A DNA stretch of 64,000 nt from Nocardia tenerifensis NBRC 101015 (lineage in GTDB: Bacteria; Actinomycetota; Actinomycetes; Mycobacteriales; Mycobacteriaceae), in contig NZ_BAGH01000300.1 in assembly GCF_000308715.1 (NCBI RefSeq), positions 1 to 64,000 of the forward strand. The letters are read 5' to 3'. The position numbers and the translations under genes were made by a program. The notes beneath the pieces are model-generated. The model saw only the letters and a program-made list of their open reading frames with translations. It ran no database searches and was not told the DNA's origin. This document shows positions 43,874-54,096 of this stretch, piece by piece. How positions within the stretch are numbered: position 1 is the stretch's first letter; every line of letters begins with the position of its first letter.

Positions 43874-44893
43874 TTACTTGGCGGAGGCGCTGAGTTCACC
43901 CGCCCCGCCGGCTCCGCCGGCTTCCATCCCCCTGGGCTTCACGCCGGTGATCATCGCGTTGTAGAAGAACTGCCGCGGCACCACCCGGCGCATGACGTTC
44001 TCGTCCAGCCAGCTCAGCCGCAGCCACGCCTTGTACATGGCCATCCGGTAGCCCATGGTGAGCTTCTCATCCGGCACGGCGGCCTCGAAGGTCCGCACCG
44101 GCCAGCCCCACAGGGCGGCGGCGAACTCCTCGGTGCTGGCCTTCACGTCGACGGCGCCTGCCGAGGTCGCCATCCGCTCCAGCTCGGACGGGTCGAACGT
44201 GTGCAGGTCGACGACCGCCTCGAGCGCCGCGGCCCGCGAGGACTCGTCGAGCTCGGTCTGCGGACGCCGCCACCCGGACAGCTGCGGCAGCTTGGTGACG
44301 GTCGTGGTGGCCTTCCAGGTGATCCGGCCGAGCCAGCGCGCGTAGAAGTTGCCCGCGGTGGTCGGCTCGCCCGCGAAGACGAAGCGCCCGCCCGGCTTGA
44401 GCACGCGCAGGCACTCCTTGAGCGCGAGCTCGACGTCCGGGATGTGGTGCAGCACCGCGTGGCCGCACACGAGATCGAAGGTGTCGTCCTCGTACGGGAT
44501 GGTCTCCGCGTCGGCGACCCGGCCGTCGACGTCGAGGCCGAGGTTCTCCGCGTTGCGCAGCGCGACCTTCACCATGCCCGGCGACAGGTCGGTGACGGAG
44601 CCGGACTTGGCGACGCCGCCCTGCATCAGGTTCAGCAGGAAGAAGCCGGTGCCGCAGCCGAGTTCGAGCGCGCGCTCGTACGGCAGCGGGGCGGGGCCGA
44701 CGGCCGCGTCGAACCGGCCGCGGGCGTAGTCGATGCAGCGTTCGTCGTAGGAGATCGACCATTTGTCGTCGTAGGTCTCGGCTTCCCAGTCGTGATAGAG
44801 CACCTGGGCGAGCTTCGTATCCTTGCGAGCTGCTTCGACCTCCGCCTCGGTGGCGTGCGGGTTAGGCGCGGGGTCGTCGGGACGTACCGTCAT
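43874..44893 (-). CDS. SAM-dependent methyltransferase (Rv3038c equivalent)
   Basis: 339 residues from ATG 44893 (a TTG at 44902 is possible). Class I methyltransferase motifs: ALELGCGTGFFLLNLM, SVTDLSPGMVKVALRNAENLGLDVDGRVADAE, DLVCGHAVLHHIPDV and LKPGGRFVFAGEP. The long C-terminal part (WLGRITWKATTTVTKLPQLSGW..., FYNAMITGVKPRGMEAGG) is rich in aromatic residues and ends with a Gly/Ala tail. The substrate is unknown. It leads a two-gene unit with the THUMP-like gene, behind an 18-bp palindrome. Confidence 0.9.
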   Translation of the reverse strand: MTVRPDDPAPNPHATEAEVEAARKDTKLAQVLYHDWEAETYDDKWSISYDERCIDYARGRFDAAVGPAPLPYERALELGCGTGFFLLNLMQGGVAKSGSVTDLSPGMVKVALRNAENLGLDVDGRVADAETIPYEDDTFDLVCGHAVLHHIPDVELALKECLRVLKPGGRFVFAGEPTTAGNFYARWLGRITWKATTTVTKLPQLSGWRRPQTELDESSRAAALEAVVDLHTFDPSELERMATSAGAVDVKASTEEFAAALWGWPVRTFEAAVPDEKLTMGYRMAMYKAWLRLSWLDENVMRRVVPRQFFYNAMITGVKPRGMEAGGAGGAGELSASAK

Positions 44894-44973
44894 GGAGGCC
44901 AACCTTACATAAACACTCCGATCCGCCGCGCCGTCGACCCTCGGTTTGCGGCCGCCACTGGACCGACGGCCAA

Positions 44974-44991
44974 ATAGGAACGTGTTCCTAT
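44974..44991. promoter_or_regulatory. 18-bp palindrome upstream of methyltransferase pair
   Basis: ATAGGAAC (44974-44981), spacer GT, GTTCCTAT (44984-44991), perfect 8-bp arms, in the 168-bp gap after echA17. Its AACnnGTT core resembles the KstR site at 8439, but the flanking bases (A and T where KstR prefers T and A) differ, pointing to another TetR-type repressor. Confidence 0.55.
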
Positions 44992-45061
44992 CTGGTCGTC
45001 TTCGACAATCCGCTGCTCAGCACCTCGCACACGGCGCCGGGAAGATCGGGTCGGACACCGC

Positions 45062-45838
45062 TCAGCGACCGACGAAAGCCGCCGAACCGGGCCCGTCGGC
45101 GAGGTAGGACTCGGTGCCGATCCGGCGGTCCTCGGTGGCGAACAAACCTGACCATTCGGTCTGCGCGCGATCCAGTCCGTGCGGCCCCGCCTCGAACACG
45201 GCCTTCGCCGCGGCGAGTGCCCGCGCCGGGCCGTCGACGTACCGCCGCGCCCAGCTCAACGCCGAGGTGTAGACGTCGTCGGGCGCGACGACCTCGTCGA
45301 CGAGTCCTAGCGCGTGAGCCTCCTCGGCCTCCACGAAGCGACCGCTGTAGACGAGATCCTTGGCCGGTCCCGGACCGATCAGCAGGGACAGCCGTCGAAT
45401 CCCGGCGAGCGGGATGAGTCCGGCCTTGATCTGCGGCAGACCGAGCTTGACGTTGTCGCCGATGATCCGCCGGTCCGCGCCGAGCGCGAGCTCGAGCCCG
45501 CCGCCGAGGCAGTAGCCGGTGATCGCGGCGACCGTCGGCTGCGGCAGCCGGGCGAGGCAGCCGAGATGGCGCTGCAGATCGCTCGCCATCGCGCCGGCCT
45601 GGTCGCGGCTCAAAGCGGCCAGTTCGGTCAGGTCGTCGCCCGCCGAGAAGACCCGCTCGTCGCCGTAGAGCATGACCGCCGCGACCGTCGGGTCCTCGGC
45701 GACCGTCTCGGCCGCCTCCGCCAGCTCCCGCACCAGCTGCGCGTTCAGCAGGTTCATCGGCGGGCGGGCGATCCGCAGGACGGCGACGCGGCGCGCGGCA
45801 TCGCCCTCGAGCAGATCCAGGGTCACGAATTCGGCCAT
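45062..45838 (-). CDS. echA17: Enoyl-CoA hydratase/isomerase family protein
   Basis: 258 residues of the crotonase fold. The oxyanion-hole blocks are visible (AAVMLYGDERVFSAGDDLTELAAL and VAAITGYCLGGGLELALGADRRIIGDNVKLGLPQIKAGLIPLAG), with a glutamate/aspartate in the usual catalytic places to be confirmed. It would hydrate trans-2-enoyl-CoA during fatty acid beta-oxidation. Same place as echA17 (Rv3039c). It follows the Nudix gene with a 34-base gap, and the nearby CoA-handling Nudix enzyme supports a role in acyl-CoA metabolism. Confidence 0.9.
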   Translation of the reverse strand: MAEFVTLDLLEGDAARRVAVLRIARPPMNLLNAQLVRELAEAAETVAEDPTVAAVMLYGDERVFSAGDDLTELAALSRDQAGAMASDLQRHLGCLARLPQPTVAAITGYCLGGGLELALGADRRIIGDNVKLGLPQIKAGLIPLAGIRRLSLLIGPGPAKDLVYSGRFVEAEEAHALGLVDEVVAPDDVYTSALSWARRYVDGPARALAAAKAVFEAGPHGLDRAQTEWSGLFATEDRRIGTESYLADGPGSAAFVGR

Positions 45839-45872
45839 GGGGCCTCACGCTACCGGGTCACGGACCGGCGCC

Positions 45873-46706
45873 TCACCGGCGGACGGATCCCTTGAGCCTG
45901 CTCGCATCCGGCAGATCGGCGAAGTAGCGCTGACCGTCCGGGAAGCTCAGCTTCTGCTGCCCGGCGACGTCGTCGAGGACCGGCATGATCGGCTCGATCA
46001 CCACGTCGGCGGCGAGAATCTCGGCGGTGGAAGCGAATTCGCTGAGCGCCCGCAGCTGCGCCCAGGTGGGCGGCAGCAGGATGTCGGTGCCCGCCCGCCA
46101 CCGGTCCAGCGCCTCGGCGGGCGTGCGCCACTGGACCTCCGCCGCCTCGGAGGTGGCGCCGTCGGCCGCCTGCCCCTCGGGCAGCACGGCGACGAAGAAC
46201 CGGGTGTCGTAGCGGCGCGGCTCGACCACCGGGGTGATCCAATTCGCCCAGGGCCGAAGCAGATCCGCGCGCAGCACGAGCCGCTCGGCGGCGAGGAACC
46301 CGGCCAGCGACAGCTCGCGCCGCTCCAGCTTGCCGCGCGCCTCGCGGTAGCCCGCGGTGTCGCACACGACGCTGTCGGCGGTCGGACCGGCCAGCAGCAC
46401 ACCGCATTCCTCGAACGTCTCGCGCACGGCGGCGCAGACCAGCGCCTTGGCCCTCGGCTCGGTGACGTCGAAACGCTCTGCCCACCAGGCGGGTTCGGGC
46501 CCGGCCCACTCGATGTCGGCGGTGCCGTCGGCGGGATCGACGCCGCCGCCGGGGAATACGGTCATCCCCGCCGCGAACGCCATCGCGCCGACCCGGCGCT
46601 GCAGGAAGATTTCTGGGCCTGCGGCGCCGTCGCGCACCAGCATCACCGTCGACGCGTCCTTGGGCGCCCGGGGCTGAGAGTCAGGCTGCGCGTTTATCTC
46701 ACTCAC
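45873..46706 (-). CDS. Nudix hydrolase with insertion in the Nudix box
   Basis: 277 residues. The Nudix box is split: FPGGGVD (51-57) and RETFEECGVLL (95-105) are about 40 residues apart, where a standard box has 14. Such an insertion is known in the NUDT19 family of CoA/acyl-CoA diphosphatases. The large size (277) also agrees with that group. It would hydrolyse CoA derivatives or a related nucleotide diphosphate. It precedes echA17, with which it is probably co-transcribed. Rv3040c equivalent. Confidence 0.85.
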   Translation of the reverse strand: MSEINAQPDSQPRAPKDASTVMLVRDGAAGPEIFLQRRVGAMAFAAGMTVFPGGGVDPADGTADIEWAGPEPAWWAERFDVTEPRAKALVCAAVRETFEECGVLLAGPTADSVVCDTAGYREARGKLERRELSLAGFLAAERLVLRADLLRPWANWITPVVEPRRYDTRFFVAVLPEGQAADGATSEAAEVQWRTPAEALDRWRAGTDILLPPTWAQLRALSEFASTAEILAADVVIEPIMPVLDDVAGQQKLSFPDGQRYFADLPDASRLKGSVRR

Positions 46707-46752
46707 CCCTGCACCCTAACGCGCGCTTGGTAGGCGTCCGCGGGGCGGCGGG

Positions 46753-47586
46753 TCAGCGGGTGCGGTGCTTTCCGGCCCGGCGGGCGCGGCGGGCGAAGTA
46801 GCGGCCGTCGACCTTGTCGAGCGCGATGGCCTGACGGAAGGCGTCGCTGAGGTTCTCCGAGGTCAGCACGTCGGTGAGCAGACCCTGCGCGACGACCTCC
46901 CCCTCGTTGAGCAGCAGGCCGTGGGTGAAGCCGGGCGGAATCTCCTCGACGTGATGGGTGACCAGGACGATGGCGGGCGAGTCCGGGTCGGCGGCGAGAT
47001 CGCCGAGCCGTTCCACCAGTTCCTCGCGGCCGCCGAGGTCCAGGCCCGCGGCCGGTTCGTCGAGCAGCAGCAGTTCGGGGTCGGTCATCAGCGCGCGGGC
47101 GATCATCACCCGTTTGCGCTCGCCCTCCGAGAGGGTGCCGTAGGTGCGATCCGAAAGATGTTCCGCCCCCAGGCTTTCCAGCATGTCGACGGCGCGGTCG
47201 GTGTCGACGTCGTCGTACCGCTCGCGCCAGCGACCGAGCACCGCGTAGCCCGCCGACACCACCAGATCGCTGACCTTCTCATCGCGCGGCACCCGGCCCG
47301 CCACCGCGGCGGAGGACAGGCCGATCCGCGGGCGCAGCTCGCTGATGTCGACCTTGCCGAGCACCTCACCGAGCAGGTGGGCGACGCCCGAGGTCGGGTG
47401 CATCTCGGCGGCGGCCATGCGGAGCAGGGAGGTCTTGCCCGCGCCGTTGGGGCCGAGCACGACCCAGCGTTCGTCGAGCTCGACCTGCCAGGTGACCGGG
47501 CCGACGAGCGTGTGGCCCGAGCGGCGAACGGTGACGTCGGTGAAGTCGATGAGCAGATCGGGATCCGGTTGCGGCACGCGGTCCAT
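46753..47586 (-). CDS. ABC transporter ATP-binding protein (Rv3041c equivalent)
   Basis: 277 residues, a single ATPase domain: Walker A GPNGAGKTSLLR, signature LSEGERKRVMIARAL, Walker B LLLLDEPAAGLDLGG and the switch histidine (VLVTHHVEEIP). No permease gene is next to it. The sequence is closest in look to ModF/YadG-type lone ATPases. It may pair with a distant permease or act alone. The Arg-rich C-terminus is YFARRARRAGKHRTR. It is separated from the small membrane gene upstream by a hairpin. Confidence 0.88.
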   Translation of the reverse strand: MDRVPQPDPDLLIDFTDVTVRRSGHTLVGPVTWQVELDERWVVLGPNGAGKTSLLRMAAAEMHPTSGVAHLLGEVLGKVDISELRPRIGLSSAAVAGRVPRDEKVSDLVVSAGYAVLGRWRERYDDVDTDRAVDMLESLGAEHLSDRTYGTLSEGERKRVMIARALMTDPELLLLDEPAAGLDLGGREELVERLGDLAADPDSPAIVLVTHHVEEIPPGFTHGLLLNEGEVVAQGLLTDVLTSENLSDAFRQAIALDKVDGRYFARRARRAGKHRTR

Positions 47587-47593
47587 CTTGGCC

Positions 47594-47627
47594 CACCCGC
47601 CCGCCTGCTCGCCAACGCGGGCGGGTG
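47594..47627 (-). terminator. Hairpin between small membrane gene and ABC ATPase
   Basis: CACCCGCCCGC (47594-47604) pairs perfectly with GCGGGCGGGTG (47617-47627), an 11-bp stem with a 12-base loop, 21 bases past the stop of the small gene. On the minus strand it is preceded by CTTTTCGCA and followed by GGCCAAG. Confidence 0.55.
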
Positions 47628-47648
47628 CGAAAAGCGTGTCGCCGGCGT

Positions 47649-47816
47649 TCAGCGGCGGCGGTCCAGCGCGAAGAGATCGCGAAGCCGCTGGTCGTCGGGT
47701 TGGTCCGGATGATGATGGTCCTCATCGTCGGACTTGTGTAGGAGCCGGGCCACGATGAGGGCCAAGGGAACCGACAGGAGCACCCAGAGGGCGAGAATCA
47801 CCAGCAGCGTCGTCAT
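47649..47816 (-). CDS. 55-residue single-pass membrane protein
   Basis: MTTLLVILALWVLLSVPLAL, IVARLLH, then a His/Asp-rich tail (KSDDEDHHHPDQPDDQRLRD...). One transmembrane helix (about 3-26) and a cytoplasmic tail with three histidines that could bind metal. ATG 47816 has GGAAGGA about 5 bases upstream. Such short proteins are common in Nocardia without assigned function. It has its own terminator hairpin downstream, so is probably transcribed alone. Confidence 0.6.
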   Translation of the reverse strand: MTTLLVILALWVLLSVPLALIVARLLHKSDDEDHHHPDQPDDQRLRDLFALDRRR

Positions 47817-48037
47817 AGCTGGTCCTTCCTTCGGTCGGCAAGGACACGATGCCGATACAACGAGCTTCCGCCTGCGGAGTCCGGCGAGGGTAGGGCACAA
47901 CGTCCTCGGTGAAGTTGCTCAAAAGGCATACCCCGATCGCACCCGCGCAACGCGCATTCCACGCAGGCGTTTTTCCGGTGATACGGCCTCGGGCGTCCGC
48001 GCTCGCGCAGCGCCGGCGAGCGCTGCCCGGCGCACCC

Positions 48038-48835
48038 TCACGACGATCGAGCGGGCACCGCGATCACCGTCATCGAGCCGGGCGCCACCTCGGTGAACCC
48101 GGCGTCGCGCACCGCCACCGCCGTGCCGCGCGCGACCTCATCAGCCAACGCCCTCCATTGTCGCGCATCGGCTTCCCTTACGGAGCAACAAAATTCCCGC
48201 TCCGCCCAACGCAGGGCGTCCCGCTCGCTCAGCGCGCCCGCCAGCAACATGCTGGCGTGGCCGACCTGTGCGGCGGCCTTGCCCAGCGTCATGCCCAGTG
48301 CCGAATTCACCCAGAGCACCGGCAGTTCCGGGTCCGGCGGCCCCGGATCGTCGTGGTCTAGGTCAGTGCCGCCGATCTGCAGGCGCTTGATCCGGGCATC
48401 GACGTCACCGACCGGTCCCGGCACGAGCGCGCGGGCCTGCGCGCCGTCGACCTCGACCGTGACGCCGTCCACCTCGTTCGCCGCGCGCCACTGGGCGCCG
48501 CGGGCCCGCCGGGTCACCTTGCGGATGCGCGAGCGCTTCCAGGCCAGATAGCGCTGCGCCCATTCGCCTTCCGGGCCGACCCGCTCGTCCAGGCACAGCG
48601 CGACCGACGCGGTCGCCGCCGCAGCGAGCAGCGCGCTGCGCGGCGGCGGGTCGACCTTGGGCAGGTGCAACACGATCTGCATGGCCTGCACCAGGGCCGG
48701 ATCGTCGGGGTCGCCCGCGCCGCCGTAGCCGCGCGCGAGCTCCGCGTGCCTGGCGCGGAACCCCGCCACATCGAATTCGGCCGGGCTCGCCATGGCGTCC
48801 CGGACTTCGGCACCGCTGTCCGGGATGCTCGACAT
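48038..48835 (-). CDS. Peptidyl-tRNA hydrolase PTH2-domain protein with N-terminal extension
   Basis: 265 residues from ATG 48835. The C-terminal half contains PTH2-like blocks (LPVLWVNSALGMTLGKAAAQVGHASMLLAGAL, and later WRALADEVARGTAVAVRDAGFTEVAPGSMTVIAV); the K-A-A-Q-V-G-H-A pattern is the PTH2 active-site signature. The N-terminal half (VQAMQIVLHLPKVDPPPRSALLAAAATASVALCLDERV...WKRSRIRKVTRRARGAQW) is an extra helical, basic region of unknown function. PTH2 recycles peptidyl-tRNA; whether this long form does so is not known. The start overlaps the stop of the inhibitor lipoprotein by one base. Confidence 0.8.
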   Translation of the reverse strand: MSSIPDSGAEVRDAMASPAEFDVAGFRARHAELARGYGGAGDPDDPALVQAMQIVLHLPKVDPPPRSALLAAAATASVALCLDERVGPEGEWAQRYLAWKRSRIRKVTRRARGAQWRAANEVDGVTVEVDGAQARALVPGPVGDVDARIKRLQIGGTDLDHDDPGPPDPELPVLWVNSALGMTLGKAAAQVGHASMLLAGALSERDALRWAEREFCCSVREADARQWRALADEVARGTAVAVRDAGFTEVAPGSMTVIAVPARSS

Positions 48836-49281
48836 CACTCCACCTTGATCGTCAACGAAAACTTTTGCGCGGGTTCGATACCCTGCTCCCACGGCCGCAG
48901 ATAGTCCATGGAGAGCGTGGTGATACCCGGGGCCTTACCGACGAAGGTCCAGACCGAACCGCCGCCGGAGCCGGGCGCGACCGGCACGTTCGGGTCCGGC
49001 TTGAAACCCGGATCGCCTTGCGCCTGAAGCAGATTCGTGTCCAGCCCGGCGATCTGCCACATATATCCGGTCGACGGGTTCGCGGGCAGCGTCACCACGA
49101 GGGTCTGCCCGACGGCGACCCGGCGTTCCTGTCCGTCGTCGGCCTCGGTCGCCGTCACCGGGGCCGGATCCTGACCCGAGGTGGGCGCGGCCGAGGAGCT
49201 GGTCTTCCCGTTCGACGAGCCGTTGTCGCCGCACCCGGCGACCGCCAATCCGAGCAGCAGCACAAGCAGAGATTTCCGCAA
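48835..49281 (-). CDS. Chagasin-family (I42) peptidase inhibitor lipoprotein
   Basis: 148 residues: a signal peptide with lipobox LAVAGC (Cys17), a low-complexity Ser/Thr/Gly spacer (20-45), then an inhibitor domain carrying the three chagasin loops: N68-P-S-T-G-Y-M-W75, G106-G-G-S-V-W-T-F113 and R129-P-W-E132. These loops plug the active site of papain-type cysteine peptidases in chagasin. A surface-anchored cysteine peptidase inhibitor may protect the cell from host or own enzymes. It overlaps the PTH2-like gene by one base (TGATG), an unusual partner. Confidence 0.85.
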   Translation of the reverse strand: MRKSLLVLLLGLAVAGCGDNGSSNGKTSSSAAPTSGQDPAPVTATEADDGQERRVAVGQTLVVTLPANPSTGYMWQIAGLDTNLLQAQGDPGFKPDPNVPVAPGSGGGSVWTFVGKAPGITTLSMDYLRPWEQGIEPAQKFSLTIKVE

Positions 49282-49482
49282 CGCACCCTCCGATTCACGC
49301 CGACGATCTGGTCCGCGTCAGCCTACCGACGTCGCACGAGGGACCGGATCGGTGGCACCGGACATGCCGTGGCAGCGTGTCGATCGGCCTCGTGCTCGGC
49401 CTCGAAAAATTGGCAGTCGAGCTGTCGCCCCCGCCTAGTAGCATCGGCCCGGCAAAGGTCATCGGCGAAAGGGGTTCTGCAC

Positions 49483-49653
49483 ATGGACGACAGTCGCGAA
49501 CGTGATCAGTTCGCCCGCATCACACTTCACTCGCGGGTGGAACACGATCGGCTACTCGTCGAACAGTACGAGAGCGGCCTTGTCTTCCGTCGCACGCAAA
49601 TCGAGGACGGCCGCCATGAACTCGGCAAACTCGATGAGCGGTTGGGAGCCTGA
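49483..49653 (+). CDS. 56-residue acidic/basic small protein
   Basis: MDDSRERDQFARITLHSRVE, HDRLLVEQYESGLVFRRTQI, then EDGRHELGKLDERLGA. A charged, helix-rich polypeptide without signal peptide. ATG 49483 is preceded by GAAAGGGG about 8 bases upstream. Its stop is one base before the next small gene's start, so the two form a tandem. No family recognised. Confidence 0.55.
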   Translation: MDDSRERDQFARITLHSRVEHDRLLVEQYESGLVFRRTQIEDGRHELGKLDERLGA

Positions 49654-49654
49654 C

Positions 49655-51099
<1,445 letters not shown>

Positions 51100-51149
51100 C
51101 TAGAAGTTGCGCTTGACCTCGTTGTCACGTCGCTGTCGGTACTGCACAA

Positions 51150-51189
51150 ACGAGTGTGCACCCGCCGTGACCAGCAGGTGCACACTCGT
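51150..51189 (-). terminator. Hairpin terminator after ctaD
   Basis: ACGAGTGTGCACC (51150-51162) pairs perfectly with GGTGCACACTCGT (51177-51189), a 13-bp stem with a 14-base loop, 15 bases past the ctaD stop. On the minus strand CGTTTG follows. It also lies just before serB2. Confidence 0.7.
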
Positions 51190-51204
51190 CGTTGTCTCTT
51201 GTTC

Positions 51205-52950
51205 CTACTTGGTCGCCGCCACGGCGCCTTCGTGAACGTCGGTGGCGTGCTTACCCGAACCCCAGCCGACGTGCGCCTCGGCGCGCATCCGGTCGACCAT
51301 GTGCGGGTAGTGCAGCTCGAAGGCCGGCCGCTCGGAGCGGATGCGCGGCAGCTCGTAGAAGTTGTGCCGCGGCGGCGGGCAGGTGGTCGCCCACTCCAGC
51401 GAGTTGCCGTAGCCCCACGGATCGTCCACCGTGACGACCTCGCCGTACCGGAAGCTCTTGAAGACGTTCCAGACGAACGGCAGCATCGAGGCGCCGAGGA
51501 TGAACGCGCCGATGGTCGAGATGGTGTTCAGCGTGGTGAAGCCGTCGCTGGGCAGGTAGTCGGCGTAGCGACGCGGCATGCCCTCGGCGCCCAGCCAGTG
51601 CTGCACCAGGAAGGTGGTGTGGAAGCCGACGAAGGTCGCCCAGAAGTGCCACTTGCCGAAGCGCTCGTCCATCATCCGGCCGGTGATCTTCGGGAACCAG
51701 AAGTAGATGCCGGCGAAGGTGGCGAACACGATGGTGCCGAACAGCACGTAATGGAAGTGCGCCACAACGAAATACGAGTCGGTGACGTGGAAGTCCAGCG
51801 GCGGGCTGGCCAGGATGACGCCGGACAGACCACCGAAGAGGAAGGTCACCAGGAAGCCGAGCGACCACAGCATCGGCGTCTCGAAGGTCAACTGGCCGCG
51901 CCACATGGTGCCGATCCAGTTGAAGAACTTCACGCCGGTCGGCACCGCGATGAGGAAGGTCATGAACGAGAAGTACGGCAGCAGAACGGCGCCGGTGGCG
52001 TACATGTGGTGCGCCCACACCGCGATCGACAGCGCGGCGATGCCGAGCGTCGCGTACACCAGCGTGGTGTAGCCGAAGATCGGCTTGCGCGAGAACACCG
52101 GGAAAATTTCGGAGACGATGCCGAAGAACGGCAGCGCGATGATGTACACCTCGGGGTGCCCGAAGAACCAGAACAGGTGCTGGTAGAGCAGGACGCCGCC
52201 GGTCGCCGGGTCGTAGATGTGGCCGCCGAGGTGCCGGTCGTAGGCCAGGCCGAACAGCGCGGCGGTGAGCAGCGGGAAGGCGAGCAGGACGAGCACGCTG
52301 GTGACGGCGATGTTCCAGGTGAAGATGGGCATCCGGAACATGGTCATGCCGGGAGCGCGCAGGCAGACGACGGTGGTCAGCATGTTGACGCCGCCGAGGA
52401 TGGTGCCGAGACCGGAGACTGCGAGGCCGAGGATCCACAGGTCGGCGCCGACGCCGGGCGAGTGCAGGATGTCGGTCAGCGGGGTGTAGGCGGTCCAGCC
52501 GAAGTCGGCGGCGCCGCCGGGGGTGATGAAGCCCGCGGTCGCCATCGAGGCGCCGAACAGGTACAGCCAGTAGCTGAACGCGTTCAGGCGCGGGAAGGCG
52601 ACGTCGGGAGCGCCGATCTGCAGCGGGAGCACGATGTTGGCGAAGCCGAACACGATCGCGGTCGCGTAGAACAGCAGCATGATCGTGCCGTGCATGGTGA
52701 ACAGCTGGTTGAACTGCTCGGGCGAGAGGAACTGCAGGCCGGGGCGCGCCAGCTCGGCGCGCATCAGCAGCGCCATCAGTCCGCCGATCATGAAGAAGCT
52801 GGTCGCGGTCACCAGGTACATCACCCCGAGCACCTTGGGGTCGGTGGTGGTGACCATCTTGTAGAGAAAAGAACCCTTCGGCCCGGTTCGTGCCGGATAC
52901 GGCCGAGTCGCTTCCAACTGCTGGACTGGCTGAGGCTCTACCGCAGTCAC
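51205..52950 (-). CDS. ctaD: Cytochrome c oxidase subunit I (aa3 type)
   Basis: 581 residues from GTG 52950, with AGGAGGA upstream; the frame reads further upstream but the conserved start ([12 protein letters not shown]) and site support this choice. It is the catalytic core with heme a and heme a3-CuB; twelve hydrophobic helices, the heme ligand region [16 protein letters not shown], the CuB histidine of [14 protein letters not shown] (His-Pro-Glu-Val-Tyr cross-link motif), [10 protein letters not shown] and [12 protein letters not shown] are visible. It reduces oxygen to water as part of the aa3-bcc supercomplex. Rv3043c equivalent, divergent from the VOC gene. Confidence 0.98.
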   Translation of the reverse strand: MTAVEPQPVQQLEATRPYPARTGPKGSFLYKMVTTTDPKVLGVMYLVTATSFFMIGGLMALLMRAELARPGLQFLSPEQFNQLFTMHGTIMLLFYATAIVFGFANIVLPLQIGAPDVAFPRLNAFSYWLYLFGASMATAGFITPGGAADFGWTAYTPLTDILHSPGVGADLWILGLAVSGLGTILGGVNMLTTVVCLRAPGMTMFRMPIFTWNIAVTSVLVLLAFPLLTAALFGLAYDRHLGGHIYDPATGGVLLYQHLFWFFGHPEVYIIALPFFGIVSEIFPVFSRKPIFGYTTLVYATLGIAALSIAVWAHHMYATGAVLLPYFSFMTFLIAVPTGVKFFNWIGTMWRGQLTFETPMLWSLGFLVTFLFGGLSGVILASPPLDFHVTDSYFVVAHFHYVLFGTIVFATFAGIYFWFPKITGRMMDERFGKWHFWATFVGFHTTFLVQHWLGAEGMPRRYADYLPSDGFTTLNTISTIGAFILGASMLPFVWNVFKSFRYGEVVTVDDPWGYGNSLEWATTCPPPRHNFYELPRIRSERPAFELHYPHMVDRMRAEAHVGWGSGKHATDVHEGAVAATK

Positions 52951-53231
52951 TGATCCTCCTGAAGGTGCCTTTAGGTCGCTCCGCAGGCTCCGCTGCTCGC
53001 ATCCGTGCCCATGTCGGGACAGACGACAGTTCGCTTGCGCTTCTGGAATCGTAAACCGTGCTGCCGCAGCGATCCGCACGGGTCCTACTCTGTGTCGTAT
53101 TTCGTTGGTCGGGCTAGACCGACGGCATGGCGTTTCGGCGGTCCGGCCGGCTCGACGGCAGCGATGAGTTTCGTGTCTGGCCGACGTCTGTATCGGTGAC
53201 CAGTCTTGCATCCAGTGTCCAGGAGACAGCC

Positions 53232-54038
53232 ATGACCGAACAGAACCAGCCCAAGCCCGGCGATCCCTGCTGGGTGGAGCTCTACACCTCCGACGTCGAC
53301 CGCAGCATCGCCTTCTACGGCGAGCTGTTCGGCTGGACCGCCGAGCGCGCCCCCGAGGAGCTCGGCGGCTACGTCACCTTCCGCAAGAACGGCCTCGCGG
53401 TGGCGGGGGCCATGGGGCACAACGAGGGTGACACCGACGCATCCGAGCAGTGGACCGTCTATCTCGCGAGCGACGACCTCCAGGCCACCGCGGACAAGAC
53501 GGTCGCGCAGGGCGGGACGGTGCTCGTGCCGCCGATGCCGGTCGGCGATATCGGCGCCATGGCCGTCATCGGCGACGCGGGCGGGGCGGGCCTCGGTGTG
53601 TGGCAGGCGGGCGTCTTCGGCGGCTTCGAGACCGTCGCGCTGGTCACCGGCGGACGCTGGGGCGACAGTCACGGCACACCCGCCTGGTTCGAGCTGCACA
53701 CCCGCGCCTACGACGCCGCGCTCGCCTTCTACCGCGACGTCTTCGGCTGGCAGGACGTCTTCTCTGTCTCCGACGCACCGGGCTTCCGCTACAGCACTAT
53801 TCATGCGCAGAGCCCCATGCTCGGCGGCGTCCTCGACGCCTCCGCCTTCCTGCCCGACGGCGCGCCCGACAGCTGGGGCGTCTATTTCGGCGCCGACGAT
53901 GTGGACAAGGCCGTCGCGAGGGTGGTCGAGCTGGGCGGCTCGGTGCTGAATCCTCCGGAGGACAGCCAATTCGGCCGCCTGGCAACGGTTGCCGACGTCA
54001 CCGGCGCCCGGTTCAGCCTCGGCGGCGACAAGGCCTGA
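53232..54038 (+). CDS. Two-domain VOC (glyoxalase/dioxygenase superfamily) protein
   Basis: 268 residues from ATG 53232 with AGGAGA upstream. Two tandem VOC domains, each opening with a similar strand-helix unit ([23 protein letters not shown] and [23 protein letters not shown]). Members bind metal and act as glyoxalases, dioxygenases or antibiotic-binding proteins. This pattern fits the actinobacterial glyoxalase-like group named after their hydrolase-like annotation; catalytic histidines are not obvious, so a binding role is possible. It is divergent from ctaD and followed by fecB 58 bases on. Confidence 0.88.
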   Translation: MTEQNQPKPGDPCWVELYTSDVDRSIAFYGELFGWTAERAPEELGGYVTFRKNGLAVAGAMGHNEGDTDASEQWTVYLASDDLQATADKTVAQGGTVLVPPMPVGDIGAMAVIGDAGGAGLGVWQAGVFGGFETVALVTGGRWGDSHGTPAWFELHTRAYDAALAFYRDVFGWQDVFSVSDAPGFRYSTIHAQSPMLGGVLDASAFLPDGAPDSWGVYFGADDVDKAVARVVELGGSVLNPPEDSQFGRLATVADVTGARFSLGGDKA

Positions 54039-54096
54039 CCACGCGGGCGCTGACCTCTCCCGCTTCGGCGCCGGGCACGCATGTACCCTCACCCGC

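Noticed and set aside
44974..44991. Calling the second AACnnGTT palindrome a KstR site
   Set aside because: The bases three positions outside the core are A and T instead of the T and A of the KstR consensus, so only a TetR-like site is claimed.
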